A stretch of 61,451 nt of DNA, taken from the NCBI RefSeq assembly GCF_014656435.1, contig NZ_BNCK01000014.1, positions 1-61,451 on the forward strand, read 5' to 3'. Positions within the stretch are counted from its first letter, which is position 1. Each line of letters starts with the position of its first letter. The notes under the pieces were generated by a model. The model did not search any database and was not told the origin of the DNA. It saw only the letters and a program-made list of their open reading frames with translations. Shown here piece by piece: positions 7,801-15,977 of the stretch. Source of the DNA: Thalassotalea marina (GTDB lineage: Bacteria > Pseudomonadota > Gammaproteobacteria > Enterobacterales > Alteromonadaceae). The translations under genes were made by a program, and so were the position numbers.

Positions 7801-8193
7801 TTAAGGTACAATTTTAACGACAGTTGAATTTTTATCTAAAAGAGCCTTAAGTTGCTCATTTTCTAATAACAACGTAGCATTTTTAGATTGCATGTTAGTG
7901 ATATGACGCTTTAGAAGATCTCTTTCTAACCTTAACTCCTTATTTCGTTCCTTATATTGTTTTAGCTCTTCGTGTTTTTCATCTCGTTGTTGACGCACGT
8001 TTTTGTTCGCTTTTACAGCAATGCGATCAACTAAGTCAGGGAAATCTCTATGTATTAAGGCTCTACTACATCCTGCTTCTTCTGCTACCGCCGAAATACT
8101 AATTTTACGACCAGCATCAATAATTTTAGGTCTGCCAATTTCAATGCGAACAATGGCTTTTCTAACTTGATCATGTGTAACTTTACGAGCCAT
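7801..8193 (-). CDS. srap: SE auxiliary recombination protein (Srap-like)
   Basis: A 130-residue protein with an N-terminal helix-turn-helix (SISAVAEEAGCSRALIHRDFP, residues ~34-55) and a long charged coiled coil (~65-118). The start ATG at 8193 has GAGG 6 nt upstream and overlaps the intB stop by 11 nt; a longer in-frame extension lies wholly inside intB. The fourth gene of SE elements encodes a small DNA-binding accessory protein of this length, needed for excision or copying. The coiled coil suggests a dimer that organises the recombination site. Assigned from position and architecture. Confidence 0.6.
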   Translation of the reverse strand: MARKVTHDQVRKAIVRIEIGRPKIIDAGRKISISAVAEEAGCSRALIHRDFPDLVDRIAVKANKNVRQQRDEKHEELKQYKERNKELRLERDLLKRHITNMQSKNATLLLENEQLKALLDKNSTVVKIVP

Positions 8194-10039
8194 TGGCCAC
8201 CTCATAAAATTCGCGTTTAATAGCGTTTGTATCTGCACCAAGCGTTGTTAATACATTGACACAACGTTCCATACCTCTTTGTACAGCGAGTTCACCTGAT
8301 TCACCAATATCTTTTAGCTCTGATAACTCTAATTGTTGAATCATCATAGATTTCCAAAAAGAAATGTTACGTTTGTCCACAATTCCATGTTCACATTGCT
8401 CACATTTCCCACCTAAACACCCATCGTCATCGTTAGTACACCATCCTAGACCAGTAGCCCTGATAGGTATGTTGCAGGTATATGACTTGATCATTGATTC
8501 TCGATTAGGAAACGATTTAACAGCCTCATCACTCTTTCTAATATCCAGTATCTTGTTGGCAATATACCCGCCGGTGATTGGCGTGTCTAAATTGAACCAA
8601 TCAAATTTAATTTCATCTTCTACAAATATACGTTCTCTCAATATCTCTTCGTAAAGTTCCTGGTCTAGATCAGAATTTGCTGCATATAAAGCTGTCATTG
8701 ATAAAGACCAATGTTTAAAGTGCTCTTTTAATGCTCTTAAATCACCAAGCTCGCTGTGGGCGACATAATTCGCAAATGTTCGCCTAAATTGGTGTGACGA
8801 TAGATTCCATTGTGATTTTATTTGTTTACACAAATTAGGAAGCCTAAAATTGGTAATTGCGTCTCCACTCAATATCGATATTTTATTATTCTGATCTTTC
8901 ATCACGGTTAACGCTATCGAACCTGATGTGTATTCTAGGCGATGAATTTCTTGGTTATCTCCAATACTTTTTGCTATCAACAAATCACATTCCAGCTTAC
9001 TTTGAAGTGGTTCGACATATCGACTGAGGATGTCAATTACTTCAGTAGTAATTTTAGGGGCTATCCACTCTGTCTCACCTTCATATGTTTTTTCAGAAAC
9101 TGACTTAATATAGTAAAACTCTTCACCGTTTTTGGTTTCTGTGCGATAACCGTTGCGTTTAATCCCGAGAACTTCATGAATTCGCATACCAGTAGTAAGC
9201 AATATCCAGAATATGCAACTATCTCGTAAAAGTAATAGTTCATTGTTAAGTTCACGTAGTCCTTGATCCCACCCGTTTGTTATAAGAACTTTATTCGCTT
9301 TATAACTGTCTTTATAAGCTAATCCTTCAAGCATTTCTTTGTAGCTAAGCAAATCATTCGCACGGTCTATATAACTTTTTGTATATTTGCAAAGTGAGTG
9401 TAACGTATCTTCAGGTATAATCTGTGTTTTAGGAGTCTCTATGCTATCTTTAAGCGTCTTACCAACGAATTTAGCCTGCTCAGCGGCACTGCTCTCTACC
9501 CAAGGGTGTTCTTTAACAAAATCGAAATGATTACAATATTTATAGAGTTTTTCCAATGCTCGAAGCTTTTTAACTTTTACACCAGGTGACAGCAATAATC
9601 CCGTATTCATATTTTCCTGCTGATTTACATACTTAACATATTCTCTGGCCGAATTTGCTGTCAAACCATTTGCCAATATGGTTTCTGATTTATTAACCCA
9701 TTGGAAAAATGAACTTAGGTTGTTACGCGTCGTTCTGTTAGAAGATACATTATTCCCATTCTTGATCTCATTAAATATTGTCCACTTTACCATCTCTCGT
9801 TGCTGTTGATTGTGGAAATTATGAAAGCTAATCTTTAGCTTAGATTTCATCAGCCCAGCAGTGCCTTTAGATGCTGGAAATATCCATTCATCGTCTTCAT
9901 AATTGGAAAGAACACTGTATCCTTCTTTGGTTTTGATATAGGTTAAAACGCCTCGTAATTGACCTTTTGTTGCTTTGTAAGGTTCGTCAAAGGGTACAAG
10001 TGACTGTTTAAATTCAACGTCTGTTAATAGTTTGTTCAT
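8183..10039 (-). CDS. intB: Tyrosine recombinase IntB of SE element
   Basis: A 618-residue large tyrosine recombinase. Catalytic signature: Arg286 in TTGMRIHEVLG, HQFRR (His416, Arg419), a His/Trp segment EHFKHWS (440-444) and the nucleophile Tyr452 in TALYAAN. A C-terminal cysteine cluster (GWCTNDDDGCLGGKCEQCEHG, ~530-555) looks like a zinc-binding module, seen in large partner recombinases of this kind. The start overlaps the tfp stop by 4 nt (ATGA). It works with IntA to excise and insert the element. Confidence 0.8.
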   Translation of the reverse strand: MNKLLTDVEFKQSLVPFDEPYKATKGQLRGVLTYIKTKEGYSVLSNYEDDEWIFPASKGTAGLMKSKLKISFHNFHNQQQREMVKWTIFNEIKNGNNVSSNRTTRNNLSSFFQWVNKSETILANGLTANSAREYVKYVNQQENMNTGLLLSPGVKVKKLRALEKLYKYCNHFDFVKEHPWVESSAAEQAKFVGKTLKDSIETPKTQIIPEDTLHSLCKYTKSYIDRANDLLSYKEMLEGLAYKDSYKANKVLITNGWDQGLRELNNELLLLRDSCIFWILLTTGMRIHEVLGIKRNGYRTETKNGEEFYYIKSVSEKTYEGETEWIAPKITTEVIDILSRYVEPLQSKLECDLLIAKSIGDNQEIHRLEYTSGSIALTVMKDQNNKISILSGDAITNFRLPNLCKQIKSQWNLSSHQFRRTFANYVAHSELGDLRALKEHFKHWSLSMTALYAANSDLDQELYEEILRERIFVEDEIKFDWFNLDTPITGGYIANKILDIRKSDEAVKSFPNRESMIKSYTCNIPIRATGLGWCTNDDDGCLGGKCEQCEHGIVDKRNISFWKSMMIQQLELSELKDIGESGELAVQRGMERCVNVLTTLGADTNAIKREFYEVANGS

Positions 10040-11637
10040 TGGCCCATCCTTAACATATCAAGACTTTTCCAATAGGGATGCGGGTTTTGTCTGGCCTTTT
10101 CCTTTATTGTTAATACATCGGTTAGATGAAATTGTGGTGCGATATTATTATCAATAACATTCAAAATACTGCGTAAATACTTTTTCCAATTCTTATGGCC
10201 TATAGATTCACGATTACGCACAATCGCCCAATAAAAACTAAATATACGATAAAGGTCATCACTGGTTACGACAAAGCTCTTGCACCTAAAGCAACCCAAG
10301 AAATCTACACAATATGTGCCATTTTTTGGCGCTTTGTGACCACCTATATTATCTTTACATTTTGCTACAGGTGTCTCATGTAAATCATCAGTAAGGCTTT
10401 TTACTCGTATTTCTCCTAGGATACCAATATTGCGCTTGGCTTCTTCAGGAGCCACCAAATAATGATTATCTGCCGTATTAACATGGTGTTTTGTGCTTTG
10501 CGCAGCAATCAATATATTTTGTCCTGATAATTCATATAGGCGGTTGGAAAATGTTCTTCGAATTCGACTAAAGTTTATAACCAATGCTCTGCTGTTCTCA
10601 TCAATGAGTTTGTGTTTTTGAATTAATGTGTTTATGTTGCGTGCCAGTAGCTGCTCTGATAGGTATGTTGCCGAACGTATTCCCCTTTTAGACTTAAAGA
10701 CTAGTAATCTTTCCGTATCATATTCAATACGCAAATCGTGGTTTAGTTCAATAATCTTCTCAATTAAAAACGAAACATCTAATTTGACACCTTGCACTAA
10801 CTCGACTTTAGTTGACGACCTAAGCGTGTGAAGATGAGTTGCGTTTCCTCGTTTTTTATAAACAGTTAATAATTTACGATTCTTCTTTAATGGATGATCG
10901 CTTAGCGAATCTGTTTTCATGTTGATCAATGAAGATAAGTTCAAGCCTGTCTGCATCGCAATGGATAGTAAGCAAACCATTAATTCATAGGAATCTAAAG
11001 CGTCTTTTTTTTGGTAGATTGGTTTAATTTCTTGTTTTAATGCGACCACAATTTGGCGCGTTTCAAAATCACTAAACGGTTTTGCCCTTTTAGCTCTGTG
11101 ATTTATATTTGGGTATGGATTTTTAGGAAATATATCTTTGAGGTGTTTTGCATCCGTCTCCTGCCAATATCCAGTTGTATGCATAGCAACTAGCAGTGAC
11201 TTAGTGCTGGTATAAATGGTCTTTTGACTAACGTATCTAATCTCAAGGCTCTTTAAATAAATAACATAGTTTTCAATAAAGTCCTGGGTTATATCATTTA
11301 GCGTTACAGAGCGACCAATTGCCGCAGACCACATTTCTAGGTAACGGACTACATTTCTAAAGCCACTCGTTAAGTAAGAGTGAATTGTTGACTGTTGGAG
11401 CTTACCTTTCTGCCGTAGAAGAGCCTGAATCGTATAATACACTCGAGTGACAATATCGTCATAACCTCTTCCATAATAGGGTGCTACATCGAAATTTTTT
11501 GAAGTTAATTTTTGAAAATGACAAATGGTGTTTAAAGGCCTAACATTATGTCTAACACCTATTTTTTGAAGCTCTAAAACTCCTTTGCGTTTAAGTTTTT
11601 CCTTGGAAATTTTTAAGCTCTTTTTGGACATAGCCAT
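10036..11637 (-). CDS. tfp: Recombinase-fold protein without catalytic residues (Tfp)
   Basis: A 533-residue protein with the SAM-like N-terminal and recombinase C-terminal layout, but the key residues have changed: the first arginine position reads TGLNLSSL (Asn233) where IntA and IntB have Arg, and the HxxR box reads SRIRR. A conserved KHHV...NHY stretch remains. It has a cysteine pattern (NGTYCVDFLGCFRCKSF) near 445-465. This matches the tfp gene of SE elements, which lies between intA and intB and lacks catalytic residues; it is presumably structural. It begins 3 nt after intA. Confidence 0.7.
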   Translation of the reverse strand: MAMSKKSLKISKEKLKRKGVLELQKIGVRHNVRPLNTICHFQKLTSKNFDVAPYYGRGYDDIVTRVYYTIQALLRQKGKLQQSTIHSYLTSGFRNVVRYLEMWSAAIGRSVTLNDITQDFIENYVIYLKSLEIRYVSQKTIYTSTKSLLVAMHTTGYWQETDAKHLKDIFPKNPYPNINHRAKRAKPFSDFETRQIVVALKQEIKPIYQKKDALDSYELMVCLLSIAMQTGLNLSSLINMKTDSLSDHPLKKNRKLLTVYKKRGNATHLHTLRSSTKVELVQGVKLDVSFLIEKIIELNHDLRIEYDTERLLVFKSKRGIRSATYLSEQLLARNINTLIQKHKLIDENSRALVINFSRIRRTFSNRLYELSGQNILIAAQSTKHHVNTADNHYLVAPEEAKRNIGILGEIRVKSLTDDLHETPVAKCKDNIGGHKAPKNGTYCVDFLGCFRCKSFVVTSDDLYRIFSFYWAIVRNRESIGHKNWKKYLRSILNVIDNNIAPQFHLTDVLTIKEKARQNPHPYWKSLDMLRMGQ

Positions 11638-11640
11638 TAC

Positions 11641-12780
11641 TCACACTATGTTATTAATTTCGTCTTGGTATTGATGTGTTAAATCATCCATCAACTCATT
11701 TACAAGGTGCACATATATCATTGTCGTATTTATACTCGAATGACCAAGGCGGTCTCTTAAATATATTAGCGGATTAAATGTATTAGTTTTTCTACTCAAC
11801 AAAGCTGCCAATGTGTGGGTTGCATAGGTATGACGTAACTTGTGAGGGTAAACTTTAAAAGGTAAATTTAGGTTGTTTAGTGCTTTGTTAAAACTTCCTG
11901 TTTTAATATTCCACTCCACCCCTCGGTCATTTAAAAATAATAACTTACTATCAATCCCTGAAATTAGTGACTGTTGATATCGAATTTCATTTACATACCG
12001 CCAAAGATCTTTCATCAACTTCCCGGGTATATCGATACTACGCCCTCTATTACCTTTAGTCTTGGTGAGCTCAACTCGGTAGCTTACTTTTCCTTGAAGT
12101 GGCTTTTTTATCAAACATAGGGGAAACTCAAACAGTTCTTCTTTTCTTATACCTGTTTGTAAACAAAGCCTTACCATAAGCTTTAGGGTTGGATTTTGTA
12201 TGGCATCAAGCAAATACCTCACTTCGACAATACTTAAAAGCTTAATCATTCGAGGTTTTTCTTTTGCTAATACATCATAACTAGCTCTTTCTCCTCCCGC
12301 TCTGTCCGTATGTGCCAGAAAACTTTGATTGTACTTTTTAGTTCTTACAAGTTCTAAACTATAAGGTAAAGATTTGATCCAGTCATGAAAATAAGCACGC
12401 TTATAAAAATCAATAACGGTACGAAGCCGCTGATTTACAGTTCTGTATGATAAATTAAACTCTTCAATTGAAATGTCTCTGTACAGCGCCAATAACATTT
12501 CATCTTCATTAGTTTCTGCGATATCTCGCCAGTCTAATTCGTTATCTTCGCAAAAAGAAAAAAAATGGCAAAGATGGTTAGCATAAGTAATCCATGAACT
12601 TTCACTTGAAACTCTCCCTCTTTTGATACACTTGTATAAAAGATATTTGAGGCCTTCTTTGAAAATATCACCTTCTACTGCATCGTATAAATCATTTGAG
12701 TAATTCCATGTTAATAACGGAAAGTTTGGAAGTGGGATACCTTTTACTTTGAATTCACTCGTTGACTTAATGATGTACAT
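11641..12780 (-). CDS. intA: Tyrosine recombinase IntA of SE element
   Basis: A 379-residue site-specific recombinase with a complete active site: Arg212 (TGIRKEEL), Lys240/242 (LTKTKGNRGR), His313 and Arg316 (PHKLRHTYATH), His347 (LGHSS) and the nucleophile Tyr356 (MIYVH). The N-terminal SAM-like core-binding domain spans ~45-155. First gene of the four-gene recombinase operon; the ATG lies ~65 bp inside the proposed right end of the element. Confidence 0.85.
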   Translation of the reverse strand: MYIIKSTSEFKVKGIPLPNFPLLTWNYSNDLYDAVEGDIFKEGLKYLLYKCIKRGRVSSESSWITYANHLCHFFSFCEDNELDWRDIAETNEDEMLLALYRDISIEEFNLSYRTVNQRLRTVIDFYKRAYFHDWIKSLPYSLELVRTKKYNQSFLAHTDRAGGERASYDVLAKEKPRMIKLLSIVEVRYLLDAIQNPTLKLMVRLCLQTGIRKEELFEFPLCLIKKPLQGKVSYRVELTKTKGNRGRSIDIPGKLMKDLWRYVNEIRYQQSLISGIDSKLLFLNDRGVEWNIKTGSFNKALNNLNLPFKVYPHKLRHTYATHTLAALLSRKTNTFNPLIYLRDRLGHSSINTTMIYVHLVNELMDDLTHQYQDEINNIV

Positions 12781-12840
12781 ATCATACTAAAATAAACGTT
12801 GTTTCTATTCAGTTTATATCTCAGTCATAACAAATCAAGA

Positions 12841-12865
12841 ATGTGTTACAGTTAAGGGTACACAT
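12841..12865. other. Candidate right attachment core of SE element
   Basis: ATGTGTTAC and GGTACACAT form imperfect inverted 9-bp arms (7 of 9 paired) around AGTTAAG, the layout of a tyrosine-recombinase crossover core. It lies just outside intA and contains TAAGGGTACA, matched at 6762-6771. Confidence 0.4.
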
Positions 12866-13242
12866 ATCATAACGACTCCTTACCTATTCAAAAGTAATTA
12901 ATAATATGGATGGTCTAGATAAGGGGTTGGTTGACGAGCTAAGAGAGATTAAGTCATACTATTCTTGTCAAGGAGTTAGTAGACAGTGTTTTCTGTTTGT
13001 TATCTCGATTAGCTGGGCATCCCAAACCCTGGTTTGCCCTGTTAATTTTTCATGTGATTTTCCCCTCTATTTTGATGTGAATTTAACGTTCTACACCACG
13101 CCATTCACAGTTTCAACACAAAGCTTATTAATTAAATTCTAGAACAATCAAAGGGCTATATTTTTCTACAGTCTTCTCTAAGTCTTTACGTAATATTTAA
13201 AAATTCCCATTAAAAAGCGCTCTTTTAAAAGCACCATTTTGC

Positions 13243-13281
13243 TTCACGAAATATGAGATAAGATTTCACAAATTATGAGAT
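13243..13281. repeat. Two 17-bp direct repeats 22 bp apart
   Basis: TTCACGAAATATGAGAT (13243-13259) and TTCACAAATTATGAGAT (13265-13281) differ at two bases and are offset by 22 bp, two helical turns, so protein bound to both would sit on one DNA face. They resemble iterons or a tandem operator. Confidence 0.55.
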
Positions 13282-13323
13282 CCCGCATCAATAAACGTCT
13301 AATACAACACAGCCGAAAACAAA

Positions 13324-13341
13324 GTGTATAAATTTGTACAC
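13324..13341. promoter_or_regulatory. GTGTAT-N6-GTACAC operator
   Basis: One mismatch from the plasmid-wide GTGTAT-N6-ATACAC motif, with the same 6-nt spacing, 175 bp upstream of the regulator gene at 13516; TATAAA inside it may be the -10. Confidence 0.5.
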
Positions 13342-13515
13342 AACACAAAAAAAACTATACAAACCCAGAACAAATGCACCCATCAAGCTTGCTACTAGAC
13401 TGGAAATTAAAGCACGATTCAATATAATCCAGTCATAGTCCCAAATTTAATTGATCAAAATATTAAATTAACACTTTCTGTGTTAATTAGTAGATTCTGA
13501 TCTATAGAGTTTCAA

Positions 13516-13938
13516 TTGAATAAAAGTAAAACACTTGTAAAAGAGCCTAATACTAAATCTGGTTCTCGAAAGACGAGAAGAGAAGAGCGTCAATTTGTAC
13601 AGATAACAATGTCAGATTTTGTTATGGAATCTTGGGATAAACTAGCAAAGACAAAACAAAAATTTAAAAAAGACATTTTACAAGAATTAATTGTTGAATA
13701 TATAAGTAGAAAATCTTCCTTTCAGTTTCATCCTAACTACCCCTCGAAATACGTTGTTCCCTTTAGTGCGTCCACTGGCTGCAAAGCCCGTTCGATCTGG
13801 CTAGACCAGGACACATATACAATGGCAGAAAAGTTTAGCCGGTCAGTATCAATAAAGATCAATAGGTTAATTTATTCTGCATTGATTGAAGGACTTCTTA
13901 GAGAAAATATCATGGATACTGAGTCTATATTTAAATAA
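13516..13938 (+). CDS. Ribbon-helix-helix-like regulator, paralogue of the 15651 gene
   Basis: A 140-residue basic protein starting at a TTG (MNKSKTLVKEP...). Two DNA-binding-like halves are visible: residues ~28-65 (QFVQITMSDFVMESWDKLAK, then helix) and ~88-130 (KARSIWLDQDTYTMAEKFSR, then SVSIKINRLIYSALIEGLL), a strand-helix-helix pattern. The second half aligns with the gene at 15651 (YRTIWVDNEIAYRLKPYSKC...SENAVIYTAIKRKL), so the two are paralogues. An operator and a hairpin lie upstream. Likely autoregulated repressor or activator of transfer genes. The start is uncertain for lack of a good ribosome-binding site. Confidence 0.6.
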   Translation: MNKSKTLVKEPNTKSGSRKTRREERQFVQITMSDFVMESWDKLAKTKQKFKKDILQELIVEYISRKSSFQFHPNYPSKYVVPFSASTGCKARSIWLDQDTYTMAEKFSRSVSIKINRLIYSALIEGLLRENIMDTESIFK

Positions 13939-14028
13939 CCAACCTACCTTTTCCAAGGCAACTTGATTAAAATTGTTTATTTTTTGAAAATAATCTAAAC
14001 ATCTTGAATCTTTTTTTTATATGCCCTA

Positions 14029-14054
14029 AGGTGTGTATGTATTAATACACACCT
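14029..14054. promoter_or_regulatory. Extended GTGTAT-N6-ATACAC operator, 10-bp arms
   Basis: AGGTGTGTAT-gtatta-ATACACACCT is the strongest copy of the motif, 24 bp before the ATG of the membrane-protein gene at 14078, so bound regulator would cover promoter or leader. Confidence 0.65.
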
Positions 14055-14077
14055 CAAGATAAAAAAGGATTTTATAA

Positions 14078-14635
14078 ATGAAAATTAAAAGCACATACCT
14101 TCTATACGGCTTTCCAATTTCTACAATACTTATACTCCTTTTCTTATGGTTTATAGTAACTTATTTCTTTGGGCATGAATTTGAATTTTCCTTGGCGTGT
14201 ATCGCATTGTTGCTAATTTATAAAAGGTATATTCAAAAAACTCGCCTTATACTAAAACTACACAGTATGCCTCTATCCCCCGAGGCAGCAATACGAGGAC
14301 TAAGTAAAAGCCATTTAAGCTATATTAACGAACTTATTAATAGCAACAAAAAAGTGCTAATTGGCCTTCCCAGAGATTGGATTATTCGAAGAGCATTGTC
14401 CAAGTACATTCAAGATCGTTGTGGTGCGTTTGAAATCAAGGACTCTGGGGAACTAGTGATAGGCGAAACCAATTTAAGACATTCAATCGTTACTATTTAC
14501 AATTCAGATAAAGAACAATTTTTGAAGCAAATCGAAAAATTGACAAACAAGGGCTGGGTCAAGAACAGCAATATCATGACAAGTGTAGCTGGCTTCTCTC
14601 TAAGATATACGTGTGAAATGATCTATAATCCTTAA
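14078..14635 (+). CDS. Hypothetical inner-membrane protein
   Basis: A 185-residue protein with two N-terminal membrane segments (FPISTILILLFLWFIVTYFF, ~12-31, and FSLACIALLLIY, ~37-48) and a soluble ~135-residue cytoplasmic part. No family recognised. AAAGGA precedes the ATG. It is directly under the strongest GTGTAT operator and 8 bp upstream of the Dam-like gene, forming a two-gene operon. A role in surface exclusion or transfer is possible but unsupported by sequence. Confidence 0.7.
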   Translation: MKIKSTYLLYGFPISTILILLFLWFIVTYFFGHEFEFSLACIALLLIYKRYIQKTRLILKLHSMPLSPEAAIRGLSKSHLSYINELINSNKKVLIGLPRDWIIRRALSKYIQDRCGAFEIKDSGELVIGETNLRHSIVTIYNSDKEQFLKQIEKLTNKGWVKNSNIMTSVAGFSLRYTCEMIYNP

Positions 14636-14643
14636 TTGACATC

Positions 14644-15447
14644 ATGTTTCTTAAATATCCAGGTTCTAAAAAGAAAAGGGTAAAAGAAATATCCACTTAC
14701 TTATCAGGTGGGTTTCGTCTTGTTGACCCTTTCGTAGGCTCCGGTGCCATCTTTATGGGCACTGATTATGAACAATATTTACTTTGTGACATAAATAAAG
14801 ATGTTATTGATTTATATAAATATGTTCAAAGAGATGTTGACGGGTTAATTACGGGGTTAGAAAACATCTTCATCCCTGAAAATAATACAGCGAAAGTATA
14901 TTACCGTTTTAGAGACAAATTTAATAACTCAACTGACGCGAAATACAGATCAATATTATTTATATGGCTAAATCAAACCTCATACAACGGTTTAATTCGG
15001 TATTCTAAACGCTCTGGGTTTAACGTTCCTTTTGGAAACATGAAAAATCCACGAATAAACATTGATCACATCTTAAGATTTGCCAATAAGTCGCAAGAAA
15101 AAAATGTTACTTTCAAACATCAAGATTTTAGGGAAACATTCACAGAGATTAATCGATTAGATCATGTCACTCTAGACCCCCCATATTCACCTCTTGAGAA
15201 GCAAAAAACTAATTTTACAACCTACGCAGGTAACACCTTTAGCAATAAAGATCACGATGAACTTGCAGCTTTAGCAAAAACGTCGGCAAAAGCAGGATCT
15301 AAGGTCATCGTATTTGATCACGATACAGCTGATGTTAGAAAACGTTATCGTGGACATGAGCTAAAGGTAACTCAAGTTACCAGAAGCATAAGTGCATCCG
15401 CCATCAAGCGTAACAAGGCACCTGAATTGTTAATCCAACTAAAATAG
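14644..15447 (+). CDS. Dam-like DNA adenine N6-methyltransferase
   Basis: A 267-residue class D12 (Dam-type) methyltransferase that transfers methyl from S-adenosylmethionine to adenine in DNA. Motif I is DPFVGSGAIF (28-37), motif IV is DPPY (~178-181), and the N-terminal FLKYPGSKKK matches the usual KW.GGK start. Length fits Dam (~270). As a plasmid gene it could mask GATC-type sites from host restriction or alter gene expression in the recipient. No cognate nuclease is next to it, so it is an orphan enzyme. It follows the membrane-protein gene by 8 bp and is flanked by GTGTAT operators on both sides. Confidence 0.85.
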   Translation: MFLKYPGSKKKRVKEISTYLSGGFRLVDPFVGSGAIFMGTDYEQYLLCDINKDVIDLYKYVQRDVDGLITGLENIFIPENNTAKVYYRFRDKFNNSTDAKYRSILFIWLNQTSYNGLIRYSKRSGFNVPFGNMKNPRINIDHILRFANKSQEKNVTFKHQDFRETFTEINRLDHVTLDPPYSPLEKQKTNFTTYAGNTFSNKDHDELAALAKTSAKAGSKVIVFDHDTADVRKRYRGHELKVTQVTRSISASAIKRNKAPELLIQLK

Positions 15448-15465
15448 GTGTATATATAAATACAC
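15448..15465. promoter_or_regulatory. GTGTAT-N6-ATACAC operator after the methylase gene
   Basis: Arms GGTGTAT/ATACACC with a 6-nt spacer begin at the methylase stop codon. It may serve the downstream transfer promoter 130 bp away by looping. The 15466-15580 stretch shows nothing else. Confidence 0.55.
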
Positions 15466-15580
15466 CGAAAAACAACCCTAGATACAACCTACCTTTAAAA
15501 ACACCAACCCAATATAAACATTTAATACCTACCGAATCAACACTTTATAGGTTTATTTAAAATTAGACCTCACAACCCAC

Positions 15581-15630
15581 TTGCAAAATCAAAGTGTGTA
15601 TGATTATATACACTGTATTAATTCATACAC
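15581..15630 (+). promoter_or_regulatory. Transfer-operon promoter with two tandem operators
   Basis: A -35 TTGCAA (15581-15586) and a -10 TATATA (15605-15610) are 18 nt apart. Operator 1, GTGTAT-gattat-ATACAC (15596-15613), covers the -10; operator 2, CTGTAT-taattc-ATACAC (15613-15630), abuts it with a half-site mismatch. They sit 21 nt before the regulator gene at 15651, the first gene of the transfer operon, as expected for negative autoregulation. Confidence 0.6.
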
Positions 15631-15650
15631 ACCATAACGGATTAAGGTTT

Positions 15651-15977
15651 ATGTCTCCACGGGTATCTAAACAGATCAAGCTGACCGACGATGAAGTCAG
15701 TGAATTAGACACTTTGTTCAACAATAGCGCGTGGAAAATTTTAAAAGATTTCACAGATTCCATTTTGAGAGAGTTTCTTGAAAAAAATGAATCTTGCATC
15801 GAATTTCTCATTCCATCTAAAAGTGGTGTGTATCGCACTATATGGGTAGACAATGAGATAGCCTATCGACTCAAACCTTACTCTAAATGCAATGATGTAT
15901 CTGAAAATGCGGTTATCTACACAGCTATAAAAAGGAAGCTCATTTCTGGACATTCGAAGGAGGCTCAAAATGCGTAG
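15651..15977 (+). CDS. Ribbon-helix-helix-like regulator heading the transfer operon
   Basis: A 108-residue protein. I place the start at ATG 15651 (MSPRVSKQIKLTDDEVSEL) with AAGGTT upstream; an in-frame start at 15594 would put coding sequence inside the promoter operators. Its C-terminal half aligns with the second half of the 13516 protein. The early segment VSKQIKLTDDEVSELDTLF resembles a ribbon-helix-helix strand and first helix. It overlaps the LysM gene by 8 nt. The likely job is binding the GTGTAT-N6-ATACAC operators, including its own. Confidence 0.65.
   Translation: MSPRVSKQIKLTDDEVSELDTLFNNSAWKILKDFTDSILREFLEKNESCIEFLIPSKSGVYRTIWVDNEIAYRLKPYSKCNDVSENAVIYTAIKRKLISGHSKEAQNA

Larger units (their letters stand above)
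6762..12865 (-). mobile_element. SE-type integrative element (intA-tfp-intB-srap), ~6.1 kb
   Basis: Four tightly packed minus-strand genes encode two tyrosine recombinases, a catalytically degenerate recombinase-fold protein between them and a small auxiliary protein, in the order and approximate sizes described for strand-biased circularizing integrative elements of Vibrio (Tn6283, SE-6945). Both proposed edges contain TAAGKGTACA (6762-6771 and 12853-12862). The left edge cuts a TnsA-like reading frame exactly, which supports it as a junction. The cargo between the left edge and srap is one hypothetical gene plus the TnsA-like remnant. Edges are inferred, not proven. Confidence 0.6.
12866..13515. 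other. Intergenic region with direct repeats, operator and dyad
   Basis: I see no convincing gene; a frame at 12906-13142 has atypical composition and no ribosome-binding site. The stretch holds two direct repeats (13243, 13265), an operator (13324-13341) and a 9-bp dyad AATTAACAC (13466-13474) / GTGTTAATT (13480-13488) with a 5-nt loop close to the regulator gene start. Confidence 0.5.

Noticed and set aside
12906..13142. A 78-codon frame right of the SE element
   Set aside because: No ribosome-binding site, unusual composition, and it sits in a region of DNA-binding motifs.
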